DNA of 64,000 bases, taken from NCBI GenBank assembly GCA_022036555.1, contig CM039133.1:48994718-49058717 (forward strand), written 5' to 3'. Under the pieces are notes generated by a model. It made no database searches and was not told the DNA's origin. It saw only the letters and a list, made by a program, of their open reading frames with translations. Shown here one piece after another: positions 33,952 through 47,229 of this stretch. How positions within the stretch are numbered: position 1 is the first letter of the stretch; each line of letters begins with the position of its first letter. A program made the position numbers and the translations under genes. Origin of the DNA: Microstegium vimineum. Lineage: Eukaryota > Streptophyta > Magnoliopsida > Poales > Poaceae.

Positions 33952-36900
33952 ATGGGGTCCTCCTCGGACCTTGCATCGCGCATGGACTTTGATCGTGGTC
34001 TGGAATTCCAAGATGAAGTTCGACGGCTTTTCAAGTCTCCGGTACATCACCCTCTTCCAACCCCAGTTGGCTCGTTTTTCTTGCTGGTTACCTTCAGAAG
34101 GCACCTCTTTCGTTTAACGGAAGATTCGGTAGCTTTGGCTTTGGAATCTTGTTTGGGTGGCAGTTCTTTGGGCTTTCATGTGTTGTTCTTGAGCTCCAAC
34201 CATTTTCGTATCTCGGTCTTCTCCAAAGAAGTGGGTTTTCATGTGTATCGTTTCCGTAGAGTCATTACCTCTACGTTTGATCTCTATTTTCATCTATGGA
34301 GCAATGGTACTCCCCATTGGGAACGTGAAAAACGGCTCTGGGAATTAGAAGAAGAAACGTCTTGGACGAAAGTTCTCTCCAAGAAAAAATCAAAGATCGC
34401 TAAGACCTCTGTTCAGCCGAAGAAAGTCAGTTTTGCAAATCGTTTAATTCGTCCTTCCCGCTCTGTTGATCGTGCAGCTCCCACTATCCGTTTTGGGGCT
34501 TTCTCGGTTTCGGTGGTTCATTCGGCAGATTTTTCCAAGTTGATCTTTGGCAATTTGCATGATCGGGTTCTTCGCTGGCCTCAACGGAAAACTGACGAAA
34601 TTCACATGCCAGTTTCGGAAATTTCCGGCTCTTCAGGTGATAGTTTGGTCAGTCATTCAAATTTCAAACCTGTTGGGCCTCCCTGCTCCTTCTGTTCATC
34701 TTTGGGCCATGCAAGCCGTTTTTGTCCCTCAAGAACCCGTTGCCTCCATTGTTTTTTCTGGGGACACTCTAGTAAGGTTTGTGGGCCTCGGTAGCCATGT
34801 TGGGCTTGGAAACCCAAAGCGCTAAGTGCATAGAGTCTGAATCCCTCTCGAACGCGTTTAGTTTGGCAGACAAAAAACCCAAAAGGCAAGGGCACTGTTT
34901 CAAACATCGATCTCCGCGTAATCACTCCGGACTCTTCGCCTGCCCTTAACAAGGAACAGGAATCATATATCCCCCCTTCACATCCGCCGCCGAAGGAGGA
35001 TGTTGTGTTTCTCAACAAGAAACCCCCACCGCTTCCTCCTCACAACAAATCCCCAATCTCCTCACCGGCGATCAAGTCATGGCCAACTTCCCGGTGAACC
35101 CGCGTCCCTTCCTCGTCGGCGACTTGGAGGTGAACCATGGATGGAACCGGCCCACTCACGGACGGATTGCTCTAGGTGGAGAACCAACACGAGAACATGA
35201 AGACTACACCATCGTCAGTCTTGAGCAGATGCCTCTACAGGATGTTGAACTACGGCCGACACTCAATGTGGTATGTGACTTCTTGGAGCATAATGAGAGG
35301 GTCCGCATTTTGGAGTCTCATCTTTCACCTTTGGGTCTGGGCTTAATCCGTCTGAGAATAGTAGTTCAAAGAGATCAGCTAGTTCGGAACTCTCCCTACA
35401 ATTTGGGTCAGAACCACATAGTCAGGGTCGCCAAGCACGATGAGGGAATCAATGTCAGGTCCTGTACGTATATCAGAGTCTGCTGGTTAATGTTTCTGGC
35501 CTTTCCACTCAATTTCCAGAAGGATCTCTACATCAGGGCTGAGGTGGCCCCTTTTGGCAGATTGCTTGAATGGTATAGGGACAATAACAAATCAAGAATC
35601 ATTGTTCAAGCTCTAGTCCTAAGCCCAGATAGAGTTCCTAGAAGCCCGGTGATCTTGAGAGGCACAATGATTGGTGGTATGGGAAGATCATGGTCAGTTC
35701 CTGTCTATATCCTTAATGGTCACTTCCCTGATGCTTTCCCTGCTGATGAAGACCCTGTTCCTTTTGATGGGGAGCCACATCCTGAATATGGCCTTGTGGT
35801 TTTGAGGGCTAACCCACTGGAACCCAACTGGCAGAACGAGCAGCAAGGAGCTGCACCAAATTTGGGTTTCTTTGGGGGGAATCCGCATCCCAATCAGCAA
35901 CAGCAACATCAGAATGCTTTTCAGCAACCCGCCAACCACCAACAACATGGCCTTCAGCACCATGAGCAACCTGATGACGTGGAAATGGATGAAGCAGACG
36001 ATGAATGGCCAGCTTGGAATCCGGCGGTTTTTGCAGCGGACAATGCTGTCCAAATTGCACAACATCCTCAATTTCCTCAGCACCTGATGGACCTAGAGTT
36101 GTCAGGCTCGTCAATGGCCTATCTGCGAGCAAATGGCCCTGATATCACCATTCACCAAGTCCTTGGGGACTCGGACAACTCCTCTTCTAGTGACGCTACC
36201 TCCTACCCGGTAGAAGATAGATCAAGGTTCATTGCTATGCAGGCTCGCTATGCCAATCTCCTGATTCATAATAGGAGTGGCTTACCTAATGGGATCCCCT
36301 CTGTGGGTCAGTCGTCCATTGGCCACTTCACCATCAACAGTGAAGCTCTTCAGTTGGCAAACAATCAAACTCACCAACTCACTAGTAACCAGCATCAGAG
36401 TGCTGTTAGTTTGGCCGCTAAGAGTTCTGGACTGGAGATTGTGCCTTGGAAGCCAGTTCTACCGGCACTGGCACTTCAGTTTTTTCCTTCGTTCCTGGAG
36501 AGTAGAAGGTTAGCCCGTGCTCTACGGCTTGCTTCACCTGTCATACTGCTGCCAGGCCCATCTCATTCTGGCCCAACTGAGTTTGAATTTCAAACGGCTC
36601 AGTTTTAGCCCAGCCCAGAACCAACAACTCAACAGATGCAACCCACTCAGTTGGGTTTTCAGGGCGCTTCAGAAAGTGCCACTTTCTCGCCACCTTTCAG
36701 AGCAAGAAGCTCCTCGTATGGCTGTGCTGTTGGCAGGACTAAACTGTTCTGTCCCTTCCTGAAACCATCAGCAATGATGCAACTCCAATGGTTAACAGTG
36801 TGGTTCGGCGTAGCACCTGGCTCAGCAGCAAGGATGGTTTCCGTGAAGTCAGACTTGTGGGCAATCCAAGCAAGAAGCGCAGAACCTGCCTTGTCATCCT

Positions 36901-37048
36901 GGTGGAGCCTTCAGGTCAGACTGGACCAATCCCCATGGACATTCTACAAGGATGGGGGATCAGCTACGGTGTGCCTCCTGGTGAGCTCACTGATGATGCG
37001 CTGATGCAGACTCCATCAGCATCCTCAAGTGTTCCAAATGAAGATTAA
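33952..37048 (+). pseudogene. LINE ORF1 (RNA-binding), broken
   Basis: The first open part (33952-34794) ends with two CCHC knuckles, CSFCSSLGHASRFC and CLHCFFWGHSSKVC (C-x2-C-x4-H-x4-C), the nucleic-acid-binding signature of plant LINE ORF1. A TAG at 34792-34794 closes it. The second part (35079-36608) has a conserved N-terminal region, then a Gln/His-rich and acidic stretch (NQQQQHQNAF, DDVEMDEADDEW). The third part (36788-37048) carries the C-terminal tail. The product would coat LINE RNA. Frameshifts and stops separate the parts. Confidence 0.7.
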
Positions 37049-37301
37049 GCTCGTCTATGACCTTTTGTTTCAGGGGGGAACTGTCTTTGGCCCCACCCTG
37101 ACCTGTCGTTCATTTTGATTATATCCGTAAATAGTCATTTGTCTCTTATGCTGTATGGGTACCTTATGTTGTGTTGTTACCAAGACTTTGGTCTTTACAG
37201 TCAAATCCTAATGTCGGTTACCTTTGCCTTTGTGGCTCTTTTTCTTTTGCTGCTCTTGCTAGTCAAAGCAGTGCCTTTTATGTTTCCTCCTGGGTATTTT
37301 A

Positions 37302-40300
37302 ATGAATACACGTAATTGGACAATCCTTTGTTGGAATATCCGGGTTATAAACACATCGGAAAAATGGGATGCTATCAGAAACAAAATTGATGAGAGCGGT
37401 TGTTCAATCGTTTGCTTACAAGAAACAAAAAAGGAATCCTTCGATATTTCCTTTATCAGGAATTTTGCACCTCGTCGTTTTGATCAATATGATTTTACTG
37501 CCTCAGTAGGAGCCTCCGCTGGTATTCTGGTCTTATGGAATGGGGCGTCCTTTTCTGGTGTTGTTGAAGATAAGCACTCCTTTGGGATCACCGTGTCTTT
37601 TACCTCGCGACACACAAACGAGATGTGGAAACTCACCACGGTTTATGGTCCATGCCAGGACCCTGAACGCACGAATTTCATCAACTGGGTTCGAAGCCAT
37701 GATATACAGGATGGTGAAAACTGGATCTTTCTTGGTGATTTCAATTTTTATCGCTCTTTAAGCAACCATAACAGATCGGGTGGCAACCTCATGGACACAT
37801 TTACTTTCAACGATGCTATTGGTCACCTTGGCCTGGTTGAATTACCTTTAAAGGGTCGAGCTTTCACCTGGAGTAATATGCAATCCAACCCCCTGCTTGA
37901 ACAGCTGGATTGGTTCTTCACGTCAGTTAACTGGACCTCTGATTTTCCCAACACTGAAGTCTTACCTCTGGCCAAAATCACTTCTGACCATATACCATGT
38001 AAGGTAGCGATCAGTACCAAAATGCCAAGCGCAAGCATTTTTAGATTTGAAAATTTCTGGACTGAACAAAGTGACTTTTTGGATACAATACTTAATAACT
38101 GGTCATCCCTACCTGTTAGCCTAGATGCTGCTAAGTCTATCTCGGCTAAGTTTAAATCTTTGAGAGCCAGTCTAAAAGTATGGAGCAAACATTTGTCCAA
38201 TCTGAACCTACTGATCAGTAACTGCAATAGCGTTATTTGCCTCCTTGATGAAGTTGAAGATTTACGTGGGCTCTTCAACCCAAAAGCAAACTTGAGGCTC
38301 ATTATCAAAAAACAGCTACAAGTATGGCTCAGATTTAAAACTCTATATTGGAAGAAGAGATACACAGTTAACAGGATCAAGTTTGGGGATGAATGCACAA
38401 AGTTCTTTCATTCAATGGCCACGATCTCCTTCCGAAGAAATGCAATTGCTCAGATCCTAAACGATCAGAATGTCTTCATTTCTGACCATGAGGGTAAAGC
38501 TGATCTCCTATGGACTTCCTTCAAGAATAGAATGGGCACCACTTTAGAGCCAAGTATGGTGTTTGACTTAGCCAGTATTATTGCACCTTTCAATGCATTG
38601 GACTACCTTTATGCTCCAATTCAGTGGACAGAGATATATGCGGTAGTAAAAGCCATGCCCACAGATAAAGCATCGGGACCTGATGGTTTCAACGGTTGCT
38701 TCCTTAAAAAATGCTGGCATATAGTTAAAGGGGACTTCTACAGACTCTGCTCGCAGTTTGAACTGGGTCTAGTGAACCTTCAGTGTATCAACACCTCGTA
38801 TATTACACTGGTACCCAAGAAGAATAGCCCGGAGACAGTTAATGACTACAGGCCGATTTCACTCATGAACATCTCCCTCAAAGTCATAACCAAGATACTC
38901 GCTGAACGTTTGCAGTCAGTTATTCTAAGAGTGGTGCATCAGAATCAGTATGGTTTTATTAGATCAAGAACAATACAAGACTGCTTGGCGTGGAGCTATG
39001 AATACATACACCAATGCCACCATTCTAGAAGAGAAATTATCATTTTGAAGCTTGATTTTGAGAAAGCTTTTGACACAGTGGAACACTCAGCAATCATCCT
39101 AGTCATGGAACAAATGGGATTCCCACAGAGATGGTTGACTTGGGTAAAAGCTATTCTCTCTTCGGGATCATCTGCAGTCATGCTGAATGGGGTACCAGGG
39201 AAATTCTTTAAATGCAAGAGAGGAGTTAGACAGGGGGATCCCTTGTCCCCACTTTTATTTGTCATTGCGGCTGAGCTATTACAGATTTTAGTCAACCATG
39301 CCTCCTCCTTGGGCATGCTCAGAATCCCAACTCCACAGCCAGATGATAACTTCCCAATTATGCAATATGCAGATGACACATTATTGATGTTACAGGCAGA
39401 CGCTAGACAATTAGTCTTTCTAAAAGCTCTTCTCCATAGTTTTGCTGTGGCAACTAGTCTTAAAGTTAATTACAACAAATCTAACATGACATCAGTGAAG
39501 AGAAACAGGTAATTCTCTCAAACACTTTTGGATGTGCAAGAGGGGGTTATGCCTTTCACCTACTTGGGATTGCCCATGGGAACAACCAAGCCTCGGATAG
39601 AGGACTTTGCACCAATGATGGATAGAATTGAAAGGAGTCTATCAGCCACGTCAGCTTGGCTCTCATATTCAGGTCGACTGCAAATGATTAACACAGCCAT
39701 AACACCAATCACCACCTATGCAATGTGCACTGTCAAGCTCCCGAAAGGGGTAATTGACAACATTGATAGAGCAAGGAGGCAATGTCTGTGCAAAGGGAAA
39801 GATATCCAGAAGAAAGGGGGAAACTTAGTGGCCTGGAATGTGGTCACGCAACCGAAACTAAAGGGGGGCCTTGGTGTCCTAAACCTGAGACTACAGAATG
39901 ATGCCCTTCTCCTGAAACACCTATTCAAGTTTTATAACAAGGCCATCATTCCGTGGGTGAAACTCATTTTGCACAAATACTATGTCAACAAGGTACCACA
40001 TGCTTCTAGAGAAGTTGGATCTTTTTGGTGGAAGGATGTACTTCGGTTAAGTGCTCTTTTTCGTGCTATTTCTAACTGCAATCTGGGTGATGGTTCTTCA
40101 ATCAGTTTCTGGGATGATAACTGGAATGGGGCTGTTTTGCTAAATGCATATCCGAGATTAGCTTCTTTTGCAATCAATGAGAATATCTCAGTCCGGGAGG
40201 TCATGCGAACAACCAACCTGGATGAGCTTCTTTTCCTCCCCCTCTCACACCAGGCCTTTGAAGAATTTGACTTGCTCCAGCAACGGATGCAGAGCATCAC

Positions 40301-40861
40301 GTATGATGAGGATTCAGTAGACACTTGGGTACCAGTGTGGGGACATACCTACTCATCGCGAAGGTTGTACTTTCATGCGCATAGCTCAGTGGCTGTACAT
40401 CCGATCTTCAAGGCTCTTTGGAAATCCAAGTGTACTCAGAATAAAATTCTTCGCATGGCTGATAATGGTGGATCGTCTCAATACCAAGTCTATGTTGTAG
40501 AGACGGCACCTGGATATTCAGGATGATGAGATCTGCATGATGTGCAACAGTGGAGCCGAGGAAACCATTGATCACCTGTTCTTTGAATGCGCCTTTGCCA
40601 AGGAGTGCTGAGCCGCGTACATATAGAATGGGATGAAGACCTACCAACTCTGGACAGATTCCTGCAATCAAGTGGTTCAGTCAACATCACTTTTTCTATG
40701 GAAGTCAAGCTGATCGCGGCCTAGGAGCTTTGGAAAACAAGGAATGACAGAGTGTTTGAGAGAAGACCGCCGACATCTTTAGGATGGTTTAGCAATTTTA
40801 AAAGCCAATGTCTGCTGCAAGCTGTGCGCTTCAAGGAGGATCTGAGATCAGCCTTTTGTAA
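37302..40861 (+). pseudogene. LINE ORF2: endonuclease, reverse transcriptase, zf-RVT
   Basis: The N-terminal AP-type endonuclease shows ILCWNIRV, CLQETKKES, FLGDFNF and SDHIPCKV. Reverse transcriptase follows with VNDYRPISLMN, KLDFEKAFDTVEH, GVRQGDPLSPLLF and the catalytic YADD (MQYADDTLLML). The thumb region (FTYLGLPMGTT) follows an in-frame TAA at 39510-39512. A frameshift near 40440 moves the zf-RVT module (CMMCNSGAEETIDHLFFEC) to another frame. Such enzymes nick the target and copy LINE RNA in place. Only about three to five lesions break it, so the insertion is fairly recent. Confidence 0.9.
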
Positions 40862-41000
40862 TTGGCTTGAAGCCTTTAGCTAATTCTGTTTTATTTCTTG
40901 TAATCGGATTTCTTAACTTTGTAAGTCCCCCCACCTCTTTTTTAATACAAATGCACTGTGGGGATCTCCTCCACAGTATTTTCGGTCAAAAAAAGATATT

Positions 41001-42270
41001 ACCATACCTATATATAAAATATGGCATACAAAGACATAACTTAGATGTTCTAGTGCGCGACTAGATGTGGAACAAAACAACAAAATCGGCCTAACAAGAA
41101 AAACCCGATCCAAACGTTGCCAACACACGAGAATGCATCGATGCGTGATTGGAACTATCAACCTGCTCATCTTCTTCGTGTAGACTATACAAGTTAGGGT
41201 GCATGGAGGCAGTGAGGAATATTGTATCTCCATGCTTCCAAGGAGGGGTACGAGGTGGTGGACGGACCGGCGACGGTGGCGGTTCTATTGGCGGCGAGTG
41301 AGGTGATAGAGGGCCGCTGAGCGGCCGAGCGAAGGACAATCGGGTGGCCGAGTTGGTGGCAGGGGCGGCAAGGGGTTAGCATCTTTCTCCTTTGAGTGAG
41401 ATTAGAGGAGGGCGAAGGCCGACCAGTCACCAGTGGGGATGGTTGGTGGGCAGTGTGGCCGCGATTAGTCTCTGGTGGTGGGCAAGCCAGTGGCGGGGCA
41501 GGGGCGTGGGCAGTGGTGGTGAATCCTCCAATTATTCAAATTAGGGAAGGGTGGGGAAGGAGCACTGGGGTGGATGGCGGTGGCGGAGAACGAGGGTGTG
41601 GGCTTGAGTTATTTAGCAAGAAAGAGAAGAAACAAGAGAAGAAAAGAAATCCGCGTGTCGCTACAATTTGGAGCGTACTCAGTTGATTAAGACCGGTTGT
41701 GTTGGTTGCTAGGACGGTGGGTGAGTTTTTTTTCACTTGCAGGAAGAAAAAACCCTACTATATATAGTAGCATGTATATGATTTCAACCTAACACACATC
41801 TACATACACTTTTCTTGCAGTTTTTTATTTTCTATTAGCTATTTGTCTCTAATGAACGTCCGCAAGATGGGAAACTTTGATAATGTCAGTTTTCACAAAT
41901 TTGGTTTGAACTTCATGAACCGTATTGATGTTTAGTTTTATCTTGTTGGCACCAAGGTCACTATTTCAGGCGAACTTTGTTTTGCTTCTAGATTGTGCGT
42001 GTTGTCTTATGCCTTTTTTTTAATATGACACTCATGTACCATTCTCGAATGGTAGATGCTGAAACTTTATTCTCTTATTAAAAAAATCTCTAGTCTTTCC
42101 ATCTGCATGCCGTTAAATTTTGGTTTAATATATCGTTAGAACATAATCTTTACTTAGAATTTAACCTTTGGACTGTTAACATGCTTTGCATCGTCACTAA
42201 CAACTTTAGCCTAATGGCGTCGCTGGCAAGGAAGAAGAAAGCAATATTTTTTCTCTTATCACGCGCCTGC
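41001..42270. other. Gene-free stretch
   Basis: 41190-41620 is GC-rich (gtggcgg-type low complexity) and the rest AT-rich. ORFs here are composition artefacts without motifs. No repeat ends were recognised. Confidence 0.4.
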
Positions 42271-42690
42271 CTTGACATCAACAGTTTTTTGTGACAACAA
42301 AAAAAAGAAGAAAACTAGCCCTTTTCCTCATATTCCGCTTTCGTCACATTGCTCCCCAAACCCTAGGACACCGCACCTCCCGAATTCCTATCCCGGGCCG
42401 CTGCGCGCCGCCGCCGCTTCACTCTGCGACAGCGATGTCGTCTGCATGGCCTGCGGGCTGCGGCAGGACCGCAGGGCGGCAGCATCATCCGAGGTCGACG
42501 TGCTCCTACCTGCGCCACTCCATCGCACTTCGCAGTCCGCAGCGCCGCACTCCCCATGGCTCTCGGAATCGATCGGAACTCGAAAGCCCCCGCGCGCTCC
42601 GACGCCACGAGCTGGATCAGAGGTGCTTCAACTGCTCCGGCGACACTGCTCACTTCGGCGCCGCTTCAGGAGGTGAACTCATCGTCACAG
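42271..42690 (+). other. Orphan GC-rich exon-like block
   Basis: It looks like the 5' end of a grass gene. An AT-rich to GC-rich switch, 'ccccaaaccctagg', an ATG at 42435 in a good context (gcgATGtcg) and a donor-like cacag|tgagtt / acag|gtga region near 42690 are visible. The reading frame from 42435 contains RCFNCSGDTAHFG, vaguely like a zinc knuckle. No downstream exon was found before the gypsy relic starts, so it may be a gene remnant cut by transposons. Function unknown. Confidence 0.35.
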
Positions 42691-43619
42691 TGAGTTCCTC
42701 GATCCTTCCCTCGCTCCGATCCATGCCTCTATCATTTTCGATTTCTATATGCCTTTGATTTCTGTTTTCACTTTTCAACTGCGATCCGTCTGCTGTTGTT
42801 TTACTTTGCTTCCATTCTTAATCTGCATTCCTCAATCCCCCTCCTAGTAGTACGGGAGTATACTTAATTTGCTAGATTCTTCACATACATTTCTGTGGTT
42901 TCTTTGTCTACTGTTTGCCTGTTGCCCTAAGCCCCTAACATCTCTCTGCAGCTTCGAGTTCTTCTATCAATTCTAGTTTCAGGATTCCTATTTTCTCTCC
43001 AGGCATCATCTTTATGCTTCTTCTGTAAGGTCGTGATTTTAGTATCACCTCCTATACCCGTGCTCTAAGTAGTTTGGATTAATATATGTGCATAATTCCT
43101 TCTATTGAAGGACATAGATACGTTCATTGGTTTCAATCTGACATAACTTCCACGAAAATGGCATGATTGAAATAAACTACATCTCCAATATTGTTCTTGG
43201 TCCAGCTCCCTAAAGCTTTGATTTTTGTGTAGAACGGAATAAGTGGCTACATAAATTGTGTTTGAGTTGTTTCATCTTTTGTAGTATGCATATATATATG
43301 TAATTAGTTAAAGCTTATCATAGAAAGCTGTTAGATATATATTTGAATTTGAAGATTTGAATTGTTTTTAACCTATCCATTGAAAACACCAGCAAATTCT
43401 ATGAAAGTAGTAGTGCTGTTTAGGGGAATGTTCTATGAGTGGCGTAGCGTGACCGAACATCGAGGGAGGGATAGTCCAATGCTAATATTCCGTGGCCATG
43501 CTTGGCACATGACACAACATAGCACAAGGATGCATACCACCTCCACGTTTAGGAGACGAAGACGCGGGACTCACCAATTAGTTCCTCTACATAACACTCT
43601 CTATCGCTAACTTGCAGTG
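42691..43619. other. Gene-free AT-rich stretch
   Basis: It reads like intron or intergenic DNA downstream of the GC-rich block. No exon with acceptor and open frame could be supported. Confidence 0.4.
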
Positions 43620-44149
43620 GATGCAATGGGAAGCATGGGCCTGGAAGAGGGCACAATGGCATCTCTAGGCTCTTATGACTGACCCCAAGATTTGTCAGGA
43701 TGAATCTAGCACGGTCGGCCACGCACTTGGAGAAGATGCTATTGGATGCCTCCAACGAGTGGAACATGAAATCCTAGAGTCCTCTTGCCCACCAAGGGAG
43801 TCACAAAACCACTCCTTGTATGCCTATTGCCCCTTGAAATATAAGTTTATTGGGACCGAAGACTATGGAGCAAAGCTGCCTAGCACCAAACAAAAATACG
43901 ACCCCTTCAGTCCTCAAGTGTTCAGACCCAAAATTCAAACGACTTGTTACCTAAGAAGTTTCGCGTGCTGAGTCATGTGGGAAAGTGCAATAGCTAGATG
44001 GATCCCAACCATTAAATCAAGGCTTACCAGCTCACGATGAGCACTAGTGGGGCGGATGATGACTTCGCAGTCTAGTACACCCCCCTACTCTTGTCAAGCT
44101 CCTCTCGAGCATTAGCAACTAGGCTAACCTACGCATGATTTTCATGGAC

Positions 44150-45360
44150 ATTTTTAGTGCTTGCCTTGGGATCTTTGTAACTGTAGGAAGAAGCGCAACA
44201 AAATGTGTTTTGGGACTACATCTAGCATTTCTCTTAGAAGCACAATGAAATCCCCAACATCATTGATGCCAGCATGACTCATGCCTTTACCTATGGCACT
44301 ACCTATGATGCACCAGTCCACGCGCTCATGCATGAAGCACCCTAGTCCCCGGACAACACATGAGTTCTTGGACGTTGCAACCAAGTGTTCCATAGATGGG
44401 TAGTAACCCGTCCTCGCCAACTTTGATAGCAAGGAAAAGACACGTAGTATTGAAGTCAACAACAACATAATCACCATGTCTCAACACTGAGATAAGAAGA
44501 GGAAGAATAACGAGAAGCGATGTGGGGAGGTGATGGTCACAACAACCATAGGAAGGGCTAGTGCCTTAAGCACTTTGAAAAGTCACTCGATAGGCTTTGC
44601 TCGCTCCATGGTAGGCCCATCAAGCACTTGTTCTATGACTGTGACACCATGAGGAGCTACATCAAGGGAACCCTTGACCACAAGAAGGCTAAGGATCGTA
44701 AGCCGCTCTAGAAGGTACATGAGGGGACCATCGATAGCAAGGCTGATGATACAGAGTTCCCTACACAAAGAATGCATCATGATCTTTGGCATGATTTAAG
44801 CCTATGAGTCTAGGTGTTGGCGAAAAGCAATGGAGCAGGATATGAACAACATTGAGCCTGTGGTTCCATCACATCTGAGATTGTCCAAGACAAACCATCA
44901 CCTATGATTTGATCAACCACCCCAACCATGTGTTGTGCCCCACTAGGTTTACCACTCATGGTTAGCTCGATTTTTGACAACATGGGCCTCAACAAGGTGC
45001 TCATGGATGGTGAGAACAACCTCAACATTCTTTGCACTAAGACCCTAGACCAAATGAAGATCTTGAGGAGCAGTCTCCACCCAAGTGGAGCTCCATTCTG
45101 TGGGTTTGTCCTAGGCAAATAAGCAAAGAGACTCGGATAAATCCGATTGCTCATGACCTTCATTGAGTCGTTCACTTTTGAGGAGGTGGACTACTTTGGA
45201 AACAATAATGCTTTGCTTAGGTATCCATGCTATGAGAAGTTCATGGCCATCCCCAACTACATGTACCATAACGCTCAAGATGCTCAGTTTGAATAGGGTC
45301 ATATGCGTTGGTACCGGCTTCATGCATGCTTAGCTCTTCAAGCAGGAGTGTGGCTCATGC
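44150..45360 (+). pseudogene. gypsy gag C-terminus and protease, decayed
   Basis: Across shifting frames the plus strand shows a gag-type segment (MTHAFTYGTTYD, EFLDVATKC) and a zinc-like box (LCSLHGRPIKHLFYDCDTM). The protease segment (KVLMDGENNLNILCTKTL) is equivalent to KVLMDGG in the 47.7-53 kb element, and KFMAIPNYMYHNAQDAQ is equivalent to KFMAVPNYTYLNLKM. Many frameshifts and stops are present. No product is expected. Confidence 0.65.
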
Positions 45361-46120
45361 AATCGTAATCATTGACTAGAGGTAGTTTATAAGGCCCCAA
45401 ACATGAATACGATGAACATGGCAACATCACCCATCTAGGCAGGCCCTAGACCCCAGGCGCTACCTCAAGCAATGCATGCCCAATCGATCCCTTTGTTCCA
45501 GCATCTGGGTTTGTAAAAGAGGATCTAGCATGGCAAAGGCAGACACCATCTTTCCTCTCCATAGGAAGGCACATGGAGGATATATAGCAATAGCATAGTG
45601 CCCAGGTCCCTATAACCATGGAACCCAGAAAAGTGCTAGAATATAAAGCAAGTTGTGTCGCTTCAACTCTTATGTACGTGTTTTTTTTTCTTGTACCCTT
45701 TTGTTTCCATTCAATAAAAGTTAAGGACAAGTTGAGCCAACTTTATGTCATGTTTCTTTGCATGTTCTCTCTAATATCTGCACTATGCTTCGGTGAAGTG
45801 TAGTGAAGCGCTTGGGGTCCCTTTCGTGCACAACTTGTGGGTATCTTGATTTGATGCAAACAAACCAAAGTAATCTAGAATCTTACATGATTGGTCGCAT
45901 ATGGGCCACGACCCTTTCACTCACCCACATCAAGTGAACGAATAAACCCGTATTTGCCTCTCCCTTTCAATCATGGTTAGGTTTCCCTAAACGGCTAGGA
46001 TAATTCAACCCTCGCATGAGCAAATTCTTACACCTAAACATCGCATGTGATCAAATCTGTCTAACGAGGCTATGAATAAAACTCACAATGGCTTAGGGAA
46101 CCTCAAACGATTGGGAGGGC

Positions 46121-47229
46121 CTAGCTAAAGTAGAAACTTATTAAGGCGTGGAGTGCATCCTTATGCAGAACATACCCAATGGCCCCTTGCCTGCCCCCTC
46201 CAATGGTGCCTTGCCCAAAAGGTGCCTCTTGGGGGGGTGCTTCCCTCAGGCGATTGAGTCCCTCACGTCCAGTAATGAAGAGCCTAGGACTAAGGTAGCC
46301 ATTATCGATTGCCCTGAGGTCATATAGTCTCCTGATGCCGATAATTTTCTCGTCACTTTTGATGGAGTTACTGATGGAACAAACCTCATCCATGTGAGAG
46401 GGACCCACCTCTAAGCATGGTTTCCCCTCATGGAATGGCTCAGGGTTGTTACCCACACCCAAGTCTGCATCGGTCCACCCCAACACCACCCCTGCCAGTC
46501 AGGGAGCAAATCAAGGGATCTAAACATGTCTTACTCGATAATCAGGTCCTCTGACAAGATGTAATCACGTTGGTAGTGTTCCTTCCTATTCAAAGCTAGG
46601 CTAGACATGATGTATTAAGAATGGTCCTGATGACCACAGACTCCATCAAGTTTTGTCACTTCTGGAGGGCAATTGCCTCTAGTAGGGAAACCAAATCGCC
46701 CATGTACACATGTACTTGAAGCCTCGACCATGATGCTGCCGCCTCGCTTCTTAGCCCATTCGTTGAGAAAGGGGGCAAGACTAGAGATGGGTTATAGAGG
46801 TAATACCACCTCCTCTGCCACCCATGGTACTAGTTGAGCAGGAGTGTAAGGTTGATGTAGAGTTTTCTGCACCCAAACAGAGCCGAATATGGTAGTGTCA
46901 CCCACTTGTAGTGGAGCACTATTCAACCTTGCCAGCACTACATGGAAAAGCCTCCTCCAAAGCATGAAATGGGGAGTGACACCCATGAAGCACTTGCATA
47001 ATGCCACGAATATCGCCAATTGGGTGAGCTCATGAAAAACAATATCAATCCCTTCTACACCTACATCAAACTTCTGATCCCACCATGTGCCATGACACCA
47101 CACCTTGTCGATGGCGCGCTCACCAATGAGCTTCAGTGTCCTTGCGGTGACACCAAGCTCCAAATAGTGCCTAATTTTCCTATACTCTGGTGCTGGCACT
47201 CCAATGTACACCATAAGTAAAGGTGGCAC
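46121..47229 (-). pseudogene. Antisense ORF with 'putative gypsy type transposon' (PF04195-like) domain
   Basis: On the minus strand 46792-47229 is open for 145 codons. Its middle part (TQLAIFVALCKCFMGVTPHF, then LWRRLFHV) resembles the PF04195 domain annotated in many grass retrotransposons. A second open piece at 46121-46489 (YLSPRLFITGREGLNRL) may be a further part. Tat-lineage gypsy elements (Grande, RIRE2/Retand types) are known to carry an extra ORF, often antisense, besides gag-pol. Its role is unknown. Assignment by memory of the domain, not by search. Confidence 0.55.

Larger units (their letters stand above)
33780..41000 (+). mobile_element. L1-type LINE, near full length
   Basis: Two ORFs in LINE order (gag-like ORF1, then endonuclease-RT ORF2) are followed by a 3' tail ending tcggtcaaaaaaag near 40995. 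There are no LTRs. The 5' edge is approximate and no target duplication was found by eye. The element carries few lesions and lies directly behind the transporter gene in the same orientation. Confidence 0.85.
43620..47229 (+). mobile_element. Ty3/gypsy relic (Tat-like) with antisense ORF
   Basis: Sense gag and protease pieces (about 44150-45360) and an opposite-strand additional ORF (46121-47229) sit together without reverse transcriptase or integrase. The gag and protease phrases resemble those of the second gypsy element in this window. LTRs were not recognised. It is strongly decayed. Confidence 0.6.

Noticed and set aside
35694..36132. Minus-strand ORFs (129 and 107 aa) over LINE ORF1
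   Set aside because: Antisense shadows of the Gln/His-rich coding stretch.
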